In this document: positions 56,303 to 64,000 of the stretch, in pieces | Position numbering within the stretch: position 1 is the stretch's first letter | Layout of the letters: the number at the start of each line of letters is the position of its first letter | Source of the DNA: Acidobacteriaceae bacterium | GTDB taxonomy: Bacteria > Acidobacteriota > Terriglobia > Terriglobales > Acidobacteriaceae | Length of the DNA: 64,000 bases | Direction of reading: 5' to 3' | Assembly: GCA_003139095.1 (NCBI GenBank) | Contig: PLHW01000028.1 | Location: forward strand, 1-64,000 | Notes under the pieces: model-generated | Told to the model about the DNA's origin: nothing | Database searches by the model: none | What the model saw: only the letters and a program-made list of their open reading frames with translations | Position numbers and translations under genes: made by a program

Positions 56303-59300
56303 TCAGAAGGTCACGCGAAGGGCCAGCTGCAAGACCCGCTCGCTGTGGCCTCTTGACGAGGAGTTGCCCTCGGCCGCGTTGACGTCCGTGTCGGTGATCT
56401 GACCGAAGGTGGAGCTGAAAATGTTGGTGTCTGGATTGTCGAACTCGGTGTGATTGAGGAGGTTGAAGGCCTCGACACGGAATTCGGTTTTCACTTGTTC
56501 GCCGATGGGAGTGGTTTTGGCCAGCGCCAGATCGAAGTTGGTACGGTGCGGCCCGCGGAAGAAGTTGCGGGGCAGGCCGTAGCCGCTGCCGGGAACGTCG
56601 GGAATTTGAACGAAGGCGCCGCAATCGAAATAGAGATTGCCGGTCTGGGTCGAGCCCGTGTTGGAATTGTTGCAGGTTCCCTGATGATGCGGGTTGAGGA
56701 CGGTGAGATTGCTGTAGCCGGGCGCGAAGATGGCATTGGCGAGATTGGAATCGCCCGCGCCCGACGGGCCCGGATCGGAGGGATCGAAAGAAGTGACGTA
56801 CTGACTGGAAATGGTGAGCGGAAAGCCGGTGCGCCAGCTCACGATGGGATAGAGGCTCCAGCCTTTAGAGATGAGTTTGGGGGCGGAGTCGACGGCGCGG
56901 TCAAAAGGAATATCCCAGCCGCCGCTGAAGGTGATGCGGTGAGTGAGATCGAAATCGGACGATGCGCGGAAAATACGGTGATCGTAAAACGGAACGTTCG
57001 AGGAGCGATTGCGAAATCCCGAGGCGTTGTCGATGCTGTGGCCGTAGGTGTAGCCCAGGGTGTAATAGGTGTTGCCGATGTAATGATTGTCGCCGTTCTG
57101 CTTGGTGAGAGAAGCTTCCAGGCTGTTGAAATTGGCGAAGCTGATGTTGTTGAACTCCTCGATATTCTCAAATGGGCAAGCGGCGGCAGTGATGCCAATC
57201 CCGGCACAGTAATTTTGCAGATCGAGACTCTGATTGAGGTTGAGGCCGCGAGTGGGATTGCCCGCGGCGACCGAACTCAGCAGGATGGGATTCACGTCCT
57301 CAAGCGAGGTGAGGCCTTTCGAGTTGCTCCCGACGAAATTGATCTGCAGGGTCGTATCTTTCGCAACCTCTCGCTCCAGGCTCAAGTTGTACTGGTAGGT
57401 GTAGGGCGTGTGGAGATGGGGATTGACGAAGTAAAGGCCGCCTCCGCCGAAGGGAAGTGAGTTGCCGGTGGCGGTGTTAAAGGCGCTGGCAGGGGTCGGC
57501 GGCTGCGAAGGAAACGGGTTGCCGGGGAAGCCGGCGGAAGCCCAAGGCTGGCTGTAGAACGTGGCCTGGCCGGGATAGCCCGGATTGGATGCGCTGCCGG
57601 CAGTGCAGTAGCCGGTGGTGGGATCGACGTTCTGCGATGGGCAAGAATAGTAGGCACTTTGCTCGCTGTAGAAGGGCGGAGCGCCGTTGAACTGGAGATT
57701 GTCTTCGCCTTTGAGGACGTCGTAGAAGATGCCGATGCCGCCGCGGATGCTCGTCTTGCCATTGCCCTGGGGATCCCAGGCAAAGCCGAAGCGCGGAGCG
57801 AAATTCTTTCTGTTGGGGAAGTTGACGCCGCGAGGTGCGCCCTTATCAAAGGGGAAAACCAGGCCGAGGGGCGCGAGGGGAAAGCGCGTCGACTGATCGC
57901 CCGGGACAATCGAAAAAGATCGGCCCTGGGTGTCAAGTTTCGGCGTGCTGTATTCATAGCGGAGGCCGAGCGAGAGCGTGAAGTTCTTTCTCACACGCCA
58001 TTCGTCTTGAGCGAAAAGGTAAGTGGCCTTGCTGCGGAGATTGTTGGCGGCGTTGGCGGCCTCGAAGAAGTTGTTGGGGATGCCAACCAGGAAGTCGGCA
58101 AAGCTGTTGCCGGTGCCGATTCCGCCGGAGCTATAGGGGCCGACAAAGGAAAACTGGCCGTCGCCGTAAAAATCGTAAATCGTGTTGTTCTCGTAGGCGG
58201 AGAAGCCGGCGCCGAATTTCCAGGTGTGCGGGCCGCGCACCCAGGTAACCGTATCGGTGTAGGCGAAGGTGTTGCCGATCAAGAACGCCGGACCCTGATA
58301 GTCGGTGCCAAAGGTCAGACCGTTGTCGAAGTACATGCTGGGCGGGCCGTTGGGAAGATCGGACAAAATGCCGAAGCCGAGTGAAGCAGCGGTGGGAAGT
58401 TGCGTGGTAGGAAGGTCATGCGTGTCGTTGTGGCGCTGGGCGGTGACGCGGAACTCATTGAGTAAGGAGGGCGAAAAGGTGCGGGTATAGGCGATATTCA
58501 AAAAATAATTATTGGTGATGTTCTTCGAAGGGAAGCCGGTGACGGTGTTGTCCTCCTGAGCGAAGGGATCGATCAGCGGATTGCGGAATCCGCCGAGGGT
58601 GACCGCAAGCTTGTCCTTGGCGCTGAAACTGAAATCGAGTTTCGCGGTGAACTCGTTGTTGTTGTCGGAGGCGGCTCCCTGCTGGGAGAGCGCGTTACTG
58701 GGATTGGCGGTTGAGGGCACGAGGCCGAGTTTGATGTAGGCCTGGGCGGCGGGATCGATCTTCGTCGGATCGATGATGGCCTGAGCCGCCAGCGTGGCGT
58801 TCGGCTGGAAGTAGGGATTGGCGAGGAGGAAGGCGGCGACGTTCGGATCGGGACCGGGATTCGACGCGTTCGAAAAATCCCCGTTGAGTTCAGCGGTGGT
58901 GAAGGCCGTGGTCGTCTGCACCACGGATTGGGTTTGGCGCTGGCCCTGATAAGCGACAAAAAAGAAGTAGCGATCTTTTCCATTGATCAGGTGCGGAATT
59001 GTAATCGGGCCGCCGAACGTGGCCCCGAACTGGTGGCGCTTAAGGTCGTTTCTCGGCAGGCCATTCTCATTATTGAAATAAGAGTTGGCGTCAAACGCGG
59101 TATTGCGGGCGAATTCGAAGGCGCTGCCGTGGAACTGGTTGGTGCCGGACTTGGTGACCACACTGATCACACCGGCGCCGTTGCGGCCATATTCCGCTGT
59201 GTAGTTGCTGGTCAGGATGCGGAACTCGGCGATCGTGTCGGGATTGGGATTGAGCACGACGTTGTTGCCCATCAGGTCGTTGTTGAGACCGCCGTCGAGC

Positions 59301-59866
59301 AGAAAGGTGACGGAATCGGCCCGGCCGCCTCCGACGCTGAAGTGACCGGCCCCGGTATCGTCGGGATTGTCTTCGGTGACGCCGGGCTGCAAGAGGGCGA
59401 GGTCGAGAACGTTGCGGCCGTTGAGCGGCATGTTGACAATCGGACGGCTGGTGACGGACTCGCCCAGCGTGGGATTGACGGTTTCAACGTTGCTGCCCAC
59501 ACCGCTGACCTCGACGGTTTCGGTGTGCGTGCCGACCACGAGGTGAAGGTCCATGCGCTCCTCCTGATTGATCTGGAGCGTGCGAGGAGCGGTGACCAGC
59601 TTGGAGAATCCCTCGTGCTCGGCGGACACCGTGTAGGCGCCGATGGGGAGAGCGGAGACGCGGTAGTCCCCTTGGAAATCGGTTTCGGTCTTGTAGACGA
59701 CCTGCGTGGCAACATTCGTCACCGCGATCCTAACTTTCGGGACGGCTGCACCCTGGGAATCGGTGACGCGGCCGAGGATGGTCGCGGTCGCGGACTGAGT
59801 CCAGGCGGAGGAATGAAAGATGGAAAGGGAGAGCGCGAGCAACAAAACAAACCGTAAAGATCGCAT
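56303..59866 (-). CDS. second TonB-dependent receptor, Oar-like
   Basis: The 1187-residue protein has a signal peptide (MRSLRFVLLLALSLSIFHSSAW). A carboxypeptidase-regulatory-like domain (about 25-105, GRVTDSQGAAVPKVRIAVTN, YRVSALPIGAYTVSAEHEGF) follows, then a plug (NMPLNGRNVLDLALLQPGV, NPDTIAEFRILTSNYTAEYGR) and barrel. The C-terminal segment RVLQLALRVTF ends in Phe, as barrel proteins do. It is paralogous in design to the gene at 50322 but clearly different in sequence. AAGGGG lies six bases before the ATG. It is divergent from the Ala-rich gene at 60291, and convergent with the lipoprotein gene. Confidence 0.92.
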   Translation of the reverse strand: MRSLRFVLLLALSLSIFHSSAWTQSATATILGRVTDSQGAAVPKVRIAVTNVATQVVYKTETDFQGDYRVSALPIGAYTVSAEHEGFSKLVTAPRTLQINQEERMDLHLVVGTHTETVEVSGVGSNVETVNPTLGESVTSRPIVNMPLNGRNVLDLALLQPGVTEDNPDDTGAGHFSVGGGRADSVTFLLDGGLNNDLMGNNVVLNPNPDTIAEFRILTSNYTAEYGRNGAGVISVVTKSGTNQFHGSAFEFARNTAFDANSYFNNENGLPRNDLKRHQFGATFGGPITIPHLINGKDRYFFFVAYQGQRQTQSVVQTTTAFTTAELNGDFSNASNPGPDPNVAAFLLANPYFQPNATLAAQAIIDPTKIDPAAQAYIKLGLVPSTANPSNALSQQGAASDNNNEFTAKLDFSFSAKDKLAVTLGGFRNPLIDPFAQEDNTVTGFPSKNITNNYFLNIAYTRTFSPSLLNEFRVTAQRHNDTHDLPTTQLPTAASLGFGILSDLPNGPPSMYFDNGLTFGTDYQGPAFLIGNTFAYTDTVTWVRGPHTWKFGAGFSAYENNTIYDFYGDGQFSFVGPYSSGGIGTGNSFADFLVGIPNNFFEAANAANNLRSKATYLFAQDEWRVRKNFTLSLGLRYEYSTPKLDTQGRSFSIVPGDQSTRFPLAPLGLVFPFDKGAPRGVNFPNRKNFAPRFGFAWDPQGNGKTSIRGGIGIFYDVLKGEDNLQFNGAPPFYSEQSAYYSCPSQNVDPTTGYCTAGSASNPGYPGQATFYSQPWASAGFPGNPFPSQPPTPASAFNTATGNSLPFGGGGLYFVNPHLHTPYTYQYNLSLEREVAKDTTLQINFVGSNSKGLTSLEDVNPILLSSVAAGNPTRGLNLNQSLDLQNYCAGIGITAAACPFENIEEFNNISFANFNSLEASLTKQNGDNHYIGNTYYTLGYTYGHSIDNASGFRNRSSNVPFYDHRIFRASSDFDLTHRITFSGGWDIPFDRAVDSAPKLISKGWSLYPIVSWRTGFPLTISSQYVTSFDPSDPGPSGAGDSNLANAIFAPGYSNLTVLNPHHQGTCNNSNTGSTQTGNLYFDCGAFVQIPDVPGSGYGLPRNFFRGPHRTNFDLALAKTTPIGEQVKTEFRVEAFNLLNHTEFDNPDTNIFSSTFGQITDTDVNAAEGNSSSRGHSERVLQLALRVTF

Positions 59867-60290
59867 GGGGGCCCCTTGGTCGATAGTCTGTACTGGCAAC
59901 TTGCCCAGAAACGCTGTTTCAGTGCTGCCTTGTTAGTGAACCGGAAATTGTGGAGCCGGTGGAGAAGAAATGCAACTGTTTTCAGCAGAGAACTGACTGG
60001 CAGGCAGGTTCGAGTTGCGGAAGGTGCAAAGGCCAGTCGCAAGAACCAGCGCGGCGTTTGGTTGCCGAGCGGAGAGATCGCACAGAGAGAAGCCTTGCAG
60101 GCGAGTAGTGGCTCAGTTTGAAAAGGAAGCGAGCCAAACGCGCCAATAATGCGGCGCAAAAAACGCGCCGCGTGGCGCGGCTCGCCCAGATCCCTCGCTG
60201 CGCAGAGAACGCTTGCTCGGGATGACAACCAAACTGAGCCACTACCAGCAGGCGCTCGCGATTGCGGGCGAAGGTTATACTCTGGACATT
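59867..60290. other. divergent gap with a hairpin repeat
   Basis: This 424-bp space separates two divergent genes, so it should hold both promoters. A hairpin repeat at 60190-60227 is followed by GATGACA. A plus-strand frame runs through it without protein-like sequence. No confident promoter was found. Confidence 0.5.
60190..60227. repeat. hairpin repeat ATCCCTCGC...GCTCGGGATGACA
   Basis: Arms ATCCCTCGCTGCGC and GCTTGCTCGGGAT face each other around AGAGAAC, followed by GACA. Same family as 32513-32537; its GGGATGACA end resembles the 33098 and 47767 elements. Confidence 0.75.
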
Positions 60291-61595
60291 ATGAGAAGTT
60301 GGCGCGCGAACGTGGGCATCTTGCTGGTTGCGTGTGGGCTGTTGGGCGGGAACTATTTGTTGGGGCAGATCATCGGCGGCGCGCCGCCGGGCGGGGCTTC
60401 AGGAATTGGCCGGCCGGCCGGCGTCAATGAAAAAGACGAATTGAAGGACTTTCACCGCGCGATGGCATTGCAGGCGACGCCGCCGCAGGCGGACGAATTC
60501 CGCGCTCTGCTGAAGAGCACGGATGCCGCAAGCCGCGAGTTCGAGGCGCTGGCGAAGAGCGCGGGCGATTCAACCGCCGCCGCCAACGACGCGAATGAAG
60601 CGCGTGCGCGGGGCTTTCAGCAGAAACTTGAGAAGGCGCGAACTGGAACCAACCAGTTCCTGGACGCTTTGTCTCCGGCGCAAAAAGCGGGCTTGAGAGA
60701 TGTAATCGCGAAGCTGTCGCGCGCCGGAGCGGAATTGGGCGAGCAGTTGAAGATGCTCGATGCCGGCGACGCTCGCGACGAGGCCTCACAAATTGCGGCG
60801 CGCGCGGAAAGTCTTCGCAAAGCCCTCGCCAACTTCCGCAACGAACAGGCCAGTGTGGCGCAGGAAATGGGAATTGTGGAGGCGGAGAGCGGGACCGAAA
60901 CCGCCTTCAAGATTCCGGTCAGCAAGAGGTCGGTGAAAATTGGCGGGCAGACGGTCGAGCTGACGAGTTCGACCGTATTGAGTCGGCCGGCGAGTGGCAA
61001 CGACCTGTACAAAGTGGAGGCGACAACGGAACTCGAGGAATTGCAAGGGAACCTGAGCGCAATCCTCGCGGCGATGCTCGACAAGCAAGAGCGGTGCGGA
61101 GAGCGGATTGCGGTGCGGGAGGCGACGCTGGAGCCGCAGATTCCCTGGGCGGTGGCGATGACGCGTCTGCGCTACGAGCGCTGGCTGTGCAGCCGCGGGT
61201 TGGCGGGCGAAGCCTCGCACGAGATGGCGGAAGGCAATGCGACGGTCGAAGTCAAGCTGACTCCCCGCGTGAGTGCGGATGGGAAACTGGAGTTTGTGAC
61301 CGAGGTCGGACGTGTGGACGCGGAACGATTCCTGACCGATCTGTTGCGTTCCGGCGGCCTGGGAGATGAGCTGCGGGAGAAAATCTCAAACGCAGTGTTG
61401 GCGGCGATTCCGGATTTGAAGACGGCACTGGGCGCGGTGGGGGAATCGGCGACGGTGCAGGGCATCAGATTTCAGAGCCCGCGCGAGGACGAACTGAATG
61501 TGGTGGTGAACGGAGAGGTGCGCATGACTGCGGCGCAGGCCAAGGAAATGGAGATGAAGGCGAAGGAGATGGTGGAGGCGGGCAAGGCGCAGTAG
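60291..61595 (+). CDS. membrane-anchored Ala/Glu-rich protein
   Basis: The 434-residue protein has an N-terminal signal or anchor segment (MRSWRANVGILLVACGLLGGNYLL) and was not recognised. A helical region (about 50-210) rich in Ala, Glu, Gln and Arg (QAGL-like heptads, NEARARGFQQKLEKARTGTN) probably forms a coiled coil. A mixed region with a Cys pair (about 267 and 302) follows, and the C-terminus has MEMKAKEMVEAGKAQ. The frame begins upstream but only the ATG at 60291 starts a signal segment. It is divergent from the TonB receptor. The best guess is an envelope structural protein. Confidence 0.6.
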   Translation: MRSWRANVGILLVACGLLGGNYLLGQIIGGAPPGGASGIGRPAGVNEKDELKDFHRAMALQATPPQADEFRALLKSTDAASREFEALAKSAGDSTAAANDANEARARGFQQKLEKARTGTNQFLDALSPAQKAGLRDVIAKLSRAGAELGEQLKMLDAGDARDEASQIAARAESLRKALANFRNEQASVAQEMGIVEAESGTETAFKIPVSKRSVKIGGQTVELTSSTVLSRPASGNDLYKVEATTELEELQGNLSAILAAMLDKQERCGERIAVREATLEPQIPWAVAMTRLRYERWLCSRGLAGEASHEMAEGNATVEVKLTPRVSADGKLEFVTEVGRVDAERFLTDLLRSGGLGDELREKISNAVLAAIPDLKTALGAVGESATVQGIRFQSPREDELNVVVNGEVRMTAAQAKEMEMKAKEMVEAGKAQ

Positions 61596-61638
61596 AAGGA
61601 GTGAAGTTCGGGGCACGCGGCGCAATCCAGTTCGCGCG

Positions 61639-62100
61639 CTAAACGGCGGCGTGATTTCCGAGGCGCGCGGCCGAGGAAAGCTCGCGAATATCTTGAATGG
61701 ATGAAGTGACGATCGGATTCTTGTATTCGGGGTGCGCGAATTCCAGGCGCATCCCGCGTCCCACAAAATGGCGCTTCAGCATCGAGCCTCCCCAGGTTGA
61801 ACCCGAGATGGCGACCAGCACCGGTTGCGGGCAGTACTCGGGATGACCGGAGATGAGCGCGGAAGCGTCGTCGACCAGCACCGCCGTATAGAGATGATGC
61901 TGGGTCTGGATTTGCAGAACGGTTTCGGGCGGAAGGTCCTTGAGAAAAACGCCGCCTTCGATCTCCGACTGAATGATGTGGCGATTGATCTCATCGCTGA
62001 GGTTGAAGTGCGGCGCGAAAGAGGGCAGATCGTCCACAAGAAGGTGATGCCGGTCACAGTATAGCGTGACCTGGCAAATCGGGCCATCACCGATGGACAT
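61639..62100 (-). CDS. hypothetical protein
   Basis: The 153-residue soluble protein begins [20 protein letters not shown] and was not recognised. It has a compact alpha/beta appearance with a Gly-rich loop ([12 protein letters not shown]) and ends [15 protein letters not shown]. The frame is open for 39 more codons to 62217, but that part is the in-frame translation of a GGGTGATC-family repeat (62100-62150) followed by poor sequence, so the inner ATG was chosen. It is divergent from blaI, with which it shares a palindrome-rich gap. Confidence 0.55.
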   Translation of the reverse strand: MSIGDGPICQVTLYCDRHHLLVDDLPSFAPHFNLSDEINRHIIQSEIEGGVFLKDLPPETVLQIQTQHHLYTAVLVDDASALISGHPEYCPQPVLVAISGSTWGGSMLKRHFVGRGMRLEFAHPEYKNPIVTSSIQDIRELSSAARLGNHAAV

Positions 62101-62150
62101 CAACCATCGGGCCGTCGGGTGATCGGGCCATCCGGTCGTCTCGTCAGCGG
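62100..62150. repeat. GGGTGATC-family patch
   Basis: Degenerate ATCGGGCC/GTCGGGTG/ATCGGGCC/ATCCGGTC octamers in about 8-bp phase, covering the start of the hypothetical gene. Same family as 30008-30165. Confidence 0.8.
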
Positions 62151-62215
62151 CGGTTCGGCGAAAGTTAAACGACACACTGCGATTTTCGCACGCAACCAAT
62201 TTGTGCCCTGCCTGC

Positions 62216-62231
62216 AACTAAACAATTAGTT
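62216..62231. promoter_or_regulatory. candidate BlaI operator
   Basis: A perfect-arm palindrome AACTAAACAATTAGTT (six-base arms, four-base centre) lies 45 bp upstream of the blaI start. Its size and A+T-rich centre resemble the BlaI/MecI operator (known sites are of TACTACANNTGTAGTA type). It is placed where autoregulation of blaI and control of the divergent gene would be expected. Confidence 0.6.
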
Positions 62232-62237
62232 ACCTTT

Positions 62238-62249
62238 CCCCACGTGGGG
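62238..62249. promoter_or_regulatory. 12-bp palindrome upstream of blaI
   Basis: Perfect CCCCACGTGGGG. It is next to the candidate BlaI operator, six bases downstream. It might be a second regulator site or a chance GC-rich palindrome. Confidence 0.5.
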
Positions 62250-62275
62250 CGTCTAAGAGGAAAAGGAGTCGCGCG

Positions 62276-62659
62276 GTGCCACCCAGACAGTCGGAAACGT
62301 TGACCGAAGCGGAACTGCGAGTGATGAGGATTTTGTGGGAGCGCACCTCCGGCACCGTCCAGCAAGTGCTTGATTCCATTGGCACACGCCCGGCTCTCGC
62401 ATACAACTCCGTGCTCACCACCATCCGCATTCTGGAGCGCAAGGGCTATCTTAAACACATTAAAGATGGGCGGGCCCATGTGTACGCCCCCGTCGTCCGG
62501 CAGGAGGAGGCGTCGCGCTCGGAGATCCGCCACCTGGTGAGCCGCTTTTTCGGCAACTCGCACGAGGAACTCGTGCTCAACATTCTGGAAGATCGCGGCG
62601 TGGAGCGGGAAGAACTGGCGCGTCTGCGCAAGATGCTGGATCGGAGCGAGGCGAAATGA
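62276..62659 (+). CDS. blaI: BlaI/MecI/CopY-type winged-helix repressor
   Basis: The 127-residue repressor is a winged helix with LTEAELRVMRILWERTSGTV at 9-28 and the recognition part ALAYNSVLTTIRILERKGYL, followed by the wing KHIKDGRAHVYAPVV. The C-terminal dimerisation helices follow (EIRHLVSRFFGNSHEELVLNIL). In BlaI the repressor is cleaved or released after a sensor protease signals. The start is GTG with AAGGAG upstream. The stop TGA overlaps the ATG of the M56 protease gene (ATGA), the classical blaI-blaR1 arrangement. Its target in this organism need not be a beta-lactamase. Confidence 0.93.
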   Translation: MPPRQSETLTEAELRVMRILWERTSGTVQQVLDSIGTRPALAYNSVLTTIRILERKGYLKHIKDGRAHVYAPVVRQEEASRSEIRHLVSRFFGNSHEELVLNILEDRGVEREELARLRKMLDRSEAK

Positions 62660-64000
62660 CGCTGCCCGGAATGCACCTCGTCGGCGTGGGGTTCGGGAGC
62701 ACGAATTTTTTCGCCTCTGGGGCGGCGCAGCCGCTGTTTGACCATTTCGCGCAGGCGGCAATTGAGCGCGTCATCAATTCGTTGCCGGAAGGCATTTTGA
62801 TTGCGCTGTTTGCGTGGGCCGTGCTGCGCGTTTTGCCCAGGCAGAACTCCCGCACGCGGTTTGCAGTCTGGTTCGCGACGCTGCTCGCGGTGGTGGCCTT
62901 GCCGGTGGTGGAAGGGCTCGGGCTTGACCGGCTGAATTGGATCGGCGTCACGGCTCGGAAAATTTTCGGCGAAGGAATTTTTGGCCCTCATATTTTTGAC
63001 GGCGCAGTCGCCTCGAATCACGCCGCATCGACGCTCGCGCTGCCCGCTCATTGGGCTCCGATCATTTTTGTTCTCTGGTTGCTGGCAGCCGGCGTGGCAA
63101 TCGGCCGCCTCGGCGCGGCGGTGTGGCACGTCCGCAACCTGCGGCGCAACTGCACTCCCGTCGATACGGCGACTCTTGATCCCGTGCTGCGCGAAACGAT
63201 GGAAAGCCTGAATGCCGCGCGGTCGGTTGGGGCGAGGCGCGTGACGCTCGCCACATCGGACCGGGTGCGCGTGCCGGCGGCTCTCGGCCTGGGGAAGCCG
63301 ATGATCGTGCTGCCCGCATGGACGCTCGGGGAAATGCCCGCCTCCGACCTCAGCATTATTGTGCAGCATGAATTTGCGCACCTGCGGCGCTGGGACGACT
63401 GGACGAACCTGGTGCAGAAGCTGGCGCGCGCCGCGTTTTTTTTCCATCCCGCCGTGTGGTGGATTGAGGGCCGCCTGTCGGTGGAACGGGAAATGGCTTG
63501 TGACGATGTCGTGCTTGCCCAATGCGGCAATGCGGCTGGGTATGCCAGCTGTCTGGTAACCCTCCTGGAAAGAAGTCTCGCGCAGCGTGGATGGATGATG
63601 GCGCAAGCGATTGTGCACCGCGCCCGCGAGGCTTCGATGCGGCTGACGAGGATTCTCGACAAAAACCGGCCCGTTGAAACCCGGCTTTCCAAGCCGGCTT
63701 TGGGCCTGGTGGGGACGTTTGCGCTGCTTTGCATTGTGATGCTGCCGCAGACGCCGAAGTTTGTGGCGTTCGATCGTCCGGCAGTGGATGAGGGCGGGGC
63801 GATTGCTTTGAGCCAGCGGGCGGGTTTGCGAAATGCGGAGGCACGCGAGTCATTGCGAGGGGCGGCCGTCATTCCGGCGGGACTTAAGTATGAGGCACGC
63901 GCGACCAGTGCGGCGGCGGAAGTTGGAGTGGCGGAGGTTGGAGTGGCGGAGGTTGGAACGGCGGAAGTTGCGGCGACGCGAAAGAGCGCGGTGTTTGCGC
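62656..64000 (+). CDS. M56 family BlaR1-like membrane metallopeptidase (3' end cut)
   Basis: The frame starts at an ATGA overlap with blaI and stays open to the window end (448 residues seen). Four membrane segments are suggested: about 46-58, 74-86, 134-152 (HWAPIIFVLWLLAAGVAIG) and 353-367. The M56 zinc site is HEFAH (238-242), with the third ligand in VEREMACDDVVLAQ. The start of the sensor/C-terminal extension shows a GVAEV pentapeptide repeat (about 424-438). M56 proteases cleave or inactivate the BlaI partner upon a signal. The C-terminal sensor is missing, so the ligand cannot be read. Confidence 0.92.
   Translation, partial: MTLPGMHLVGVGFGSTNFFASGAAQPLFDHFAQAAIERVINSLPEGILIALFAWAVLRVLPRQNSRTRFAVWFATLLAVVALPVVEGLGLDRLNWIGVTARKIFGEGIFGPHIFDGAVASNHAASTLALPAHWAPIIFVLWLLAAGVAIGRLGAAVWHVRNLRRNCTPVDTATLDPVLRETMESLNAARSVGARRVTLATSDRVRVPAALGLGKPMIVLPAWTLGEMPASDLSIIVQHEFAHLRRWDDWTNLVQKLARAAFFFHPAVWWIEGRLSVEREMACDDVVLAQCGNAAGYASCLVTLLERSLAQRGWMMAQAIVHRAREASMRLTRILDKNRPVETRLSKPALGLVGTFALLCIVMLPQTPKFVAFDRPAVDEGGAIALSQRAGLRNAEARESLRGAAVIPAGLKYEARATSAAAEVGVAEVGVAEVGTAEVAATRKSAVFA

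Overview
The window looks like a chromosomal segment from an Acidobacteriota bacterium, probably of the Koribacter/Terriglobus type. The evidence is GC-rich coding sequence, two very large Oar-like TonB-dependent receptors with an N-terminal carboxypeptidase-regulatory-like domain, a Ser/Thr kinase with a TolB-like and TPR output region, tandem DUF507 genes, a BlaI/M56 pair, an LPS-export operon (LptC/LptA fusion, lptB, rpoN, hpf) and zf-HC2/DUF4097 envelope genes. No rRNA, tRNA or CRISPR array was found.

Layout. 1-1.05 kb is an AT-richer accessory fragment: a membrane ORF and the 3' end of an IS1-type transposase. 1.05-5.2 kb holds a UBP zinc finger, an aldo/keto reductase, thioredoxin reductase, a secreted protein and a receiver-like protein. 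5.6-6.9 kb is an EAL/HDOD signalling protein. 7.0-13.2 kb is the minus-strand lptCA-lptB-rpoN-hpf operon. 13.5-27.8 kb carries an S23-type four-helix-bundle gene, an RDD protein, recJ, an HDOD protein, DUF507 x2, sppA, a Ser/Thr kinase, TetR, a cupin, REC-PilZ, an FkbM methyltransferase and a PilT-like ATPase. 28-31.7 kb is a TPR protein and the queuosine precursor operon queD-(S23)-queE-queC. 33.3-37.6 kb is an ECF sigma / zinc-finger anti-sigma with HEAT-like repeats / DUF4097 / double-PDZ set. 38-49.9 kb has an S53 peptidase, panE, a VWA/AAA/LonN cluster, an SDR, mfd and a DDAH-like enzyme. 50.3-60 kb has the two TonB receptors and a lipoprotein. The window ends in blaI and a truncated blaR1-like M56 gene.

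The most unusual property lies between the genes. At about 25 places there are arrays of 7- or 8-bp units from several unrelated sequence families (consensus GTTTCAAG, CAGTTGC, AGAAGTC-like, GAGCTAC, GTCGTTA, AGCTCTC, GGGTGATC). Many start within a few bases of a stop codon. In the three families I could compare, the same strand is always in sense with the gene that has just ended. Several are followed by an arm of opposite orientation, so the intergenic RNA could fold into a long hairpin. Both S23-type genes in the window sit inside such mirrored arrays, but the two pairs of arrays belong to different families (octamer GTTTCAAG and heptamer CAGTTGC). One array lies in frame inside queE, and a separate hairpin repeat family lies in frame inside mfd. 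The architecture recalls the cyanobacterial heptanucleotide STRR repeats, here with a small protein gene as apparent cargo. All of this was read by eye; no alignment or database search was run.
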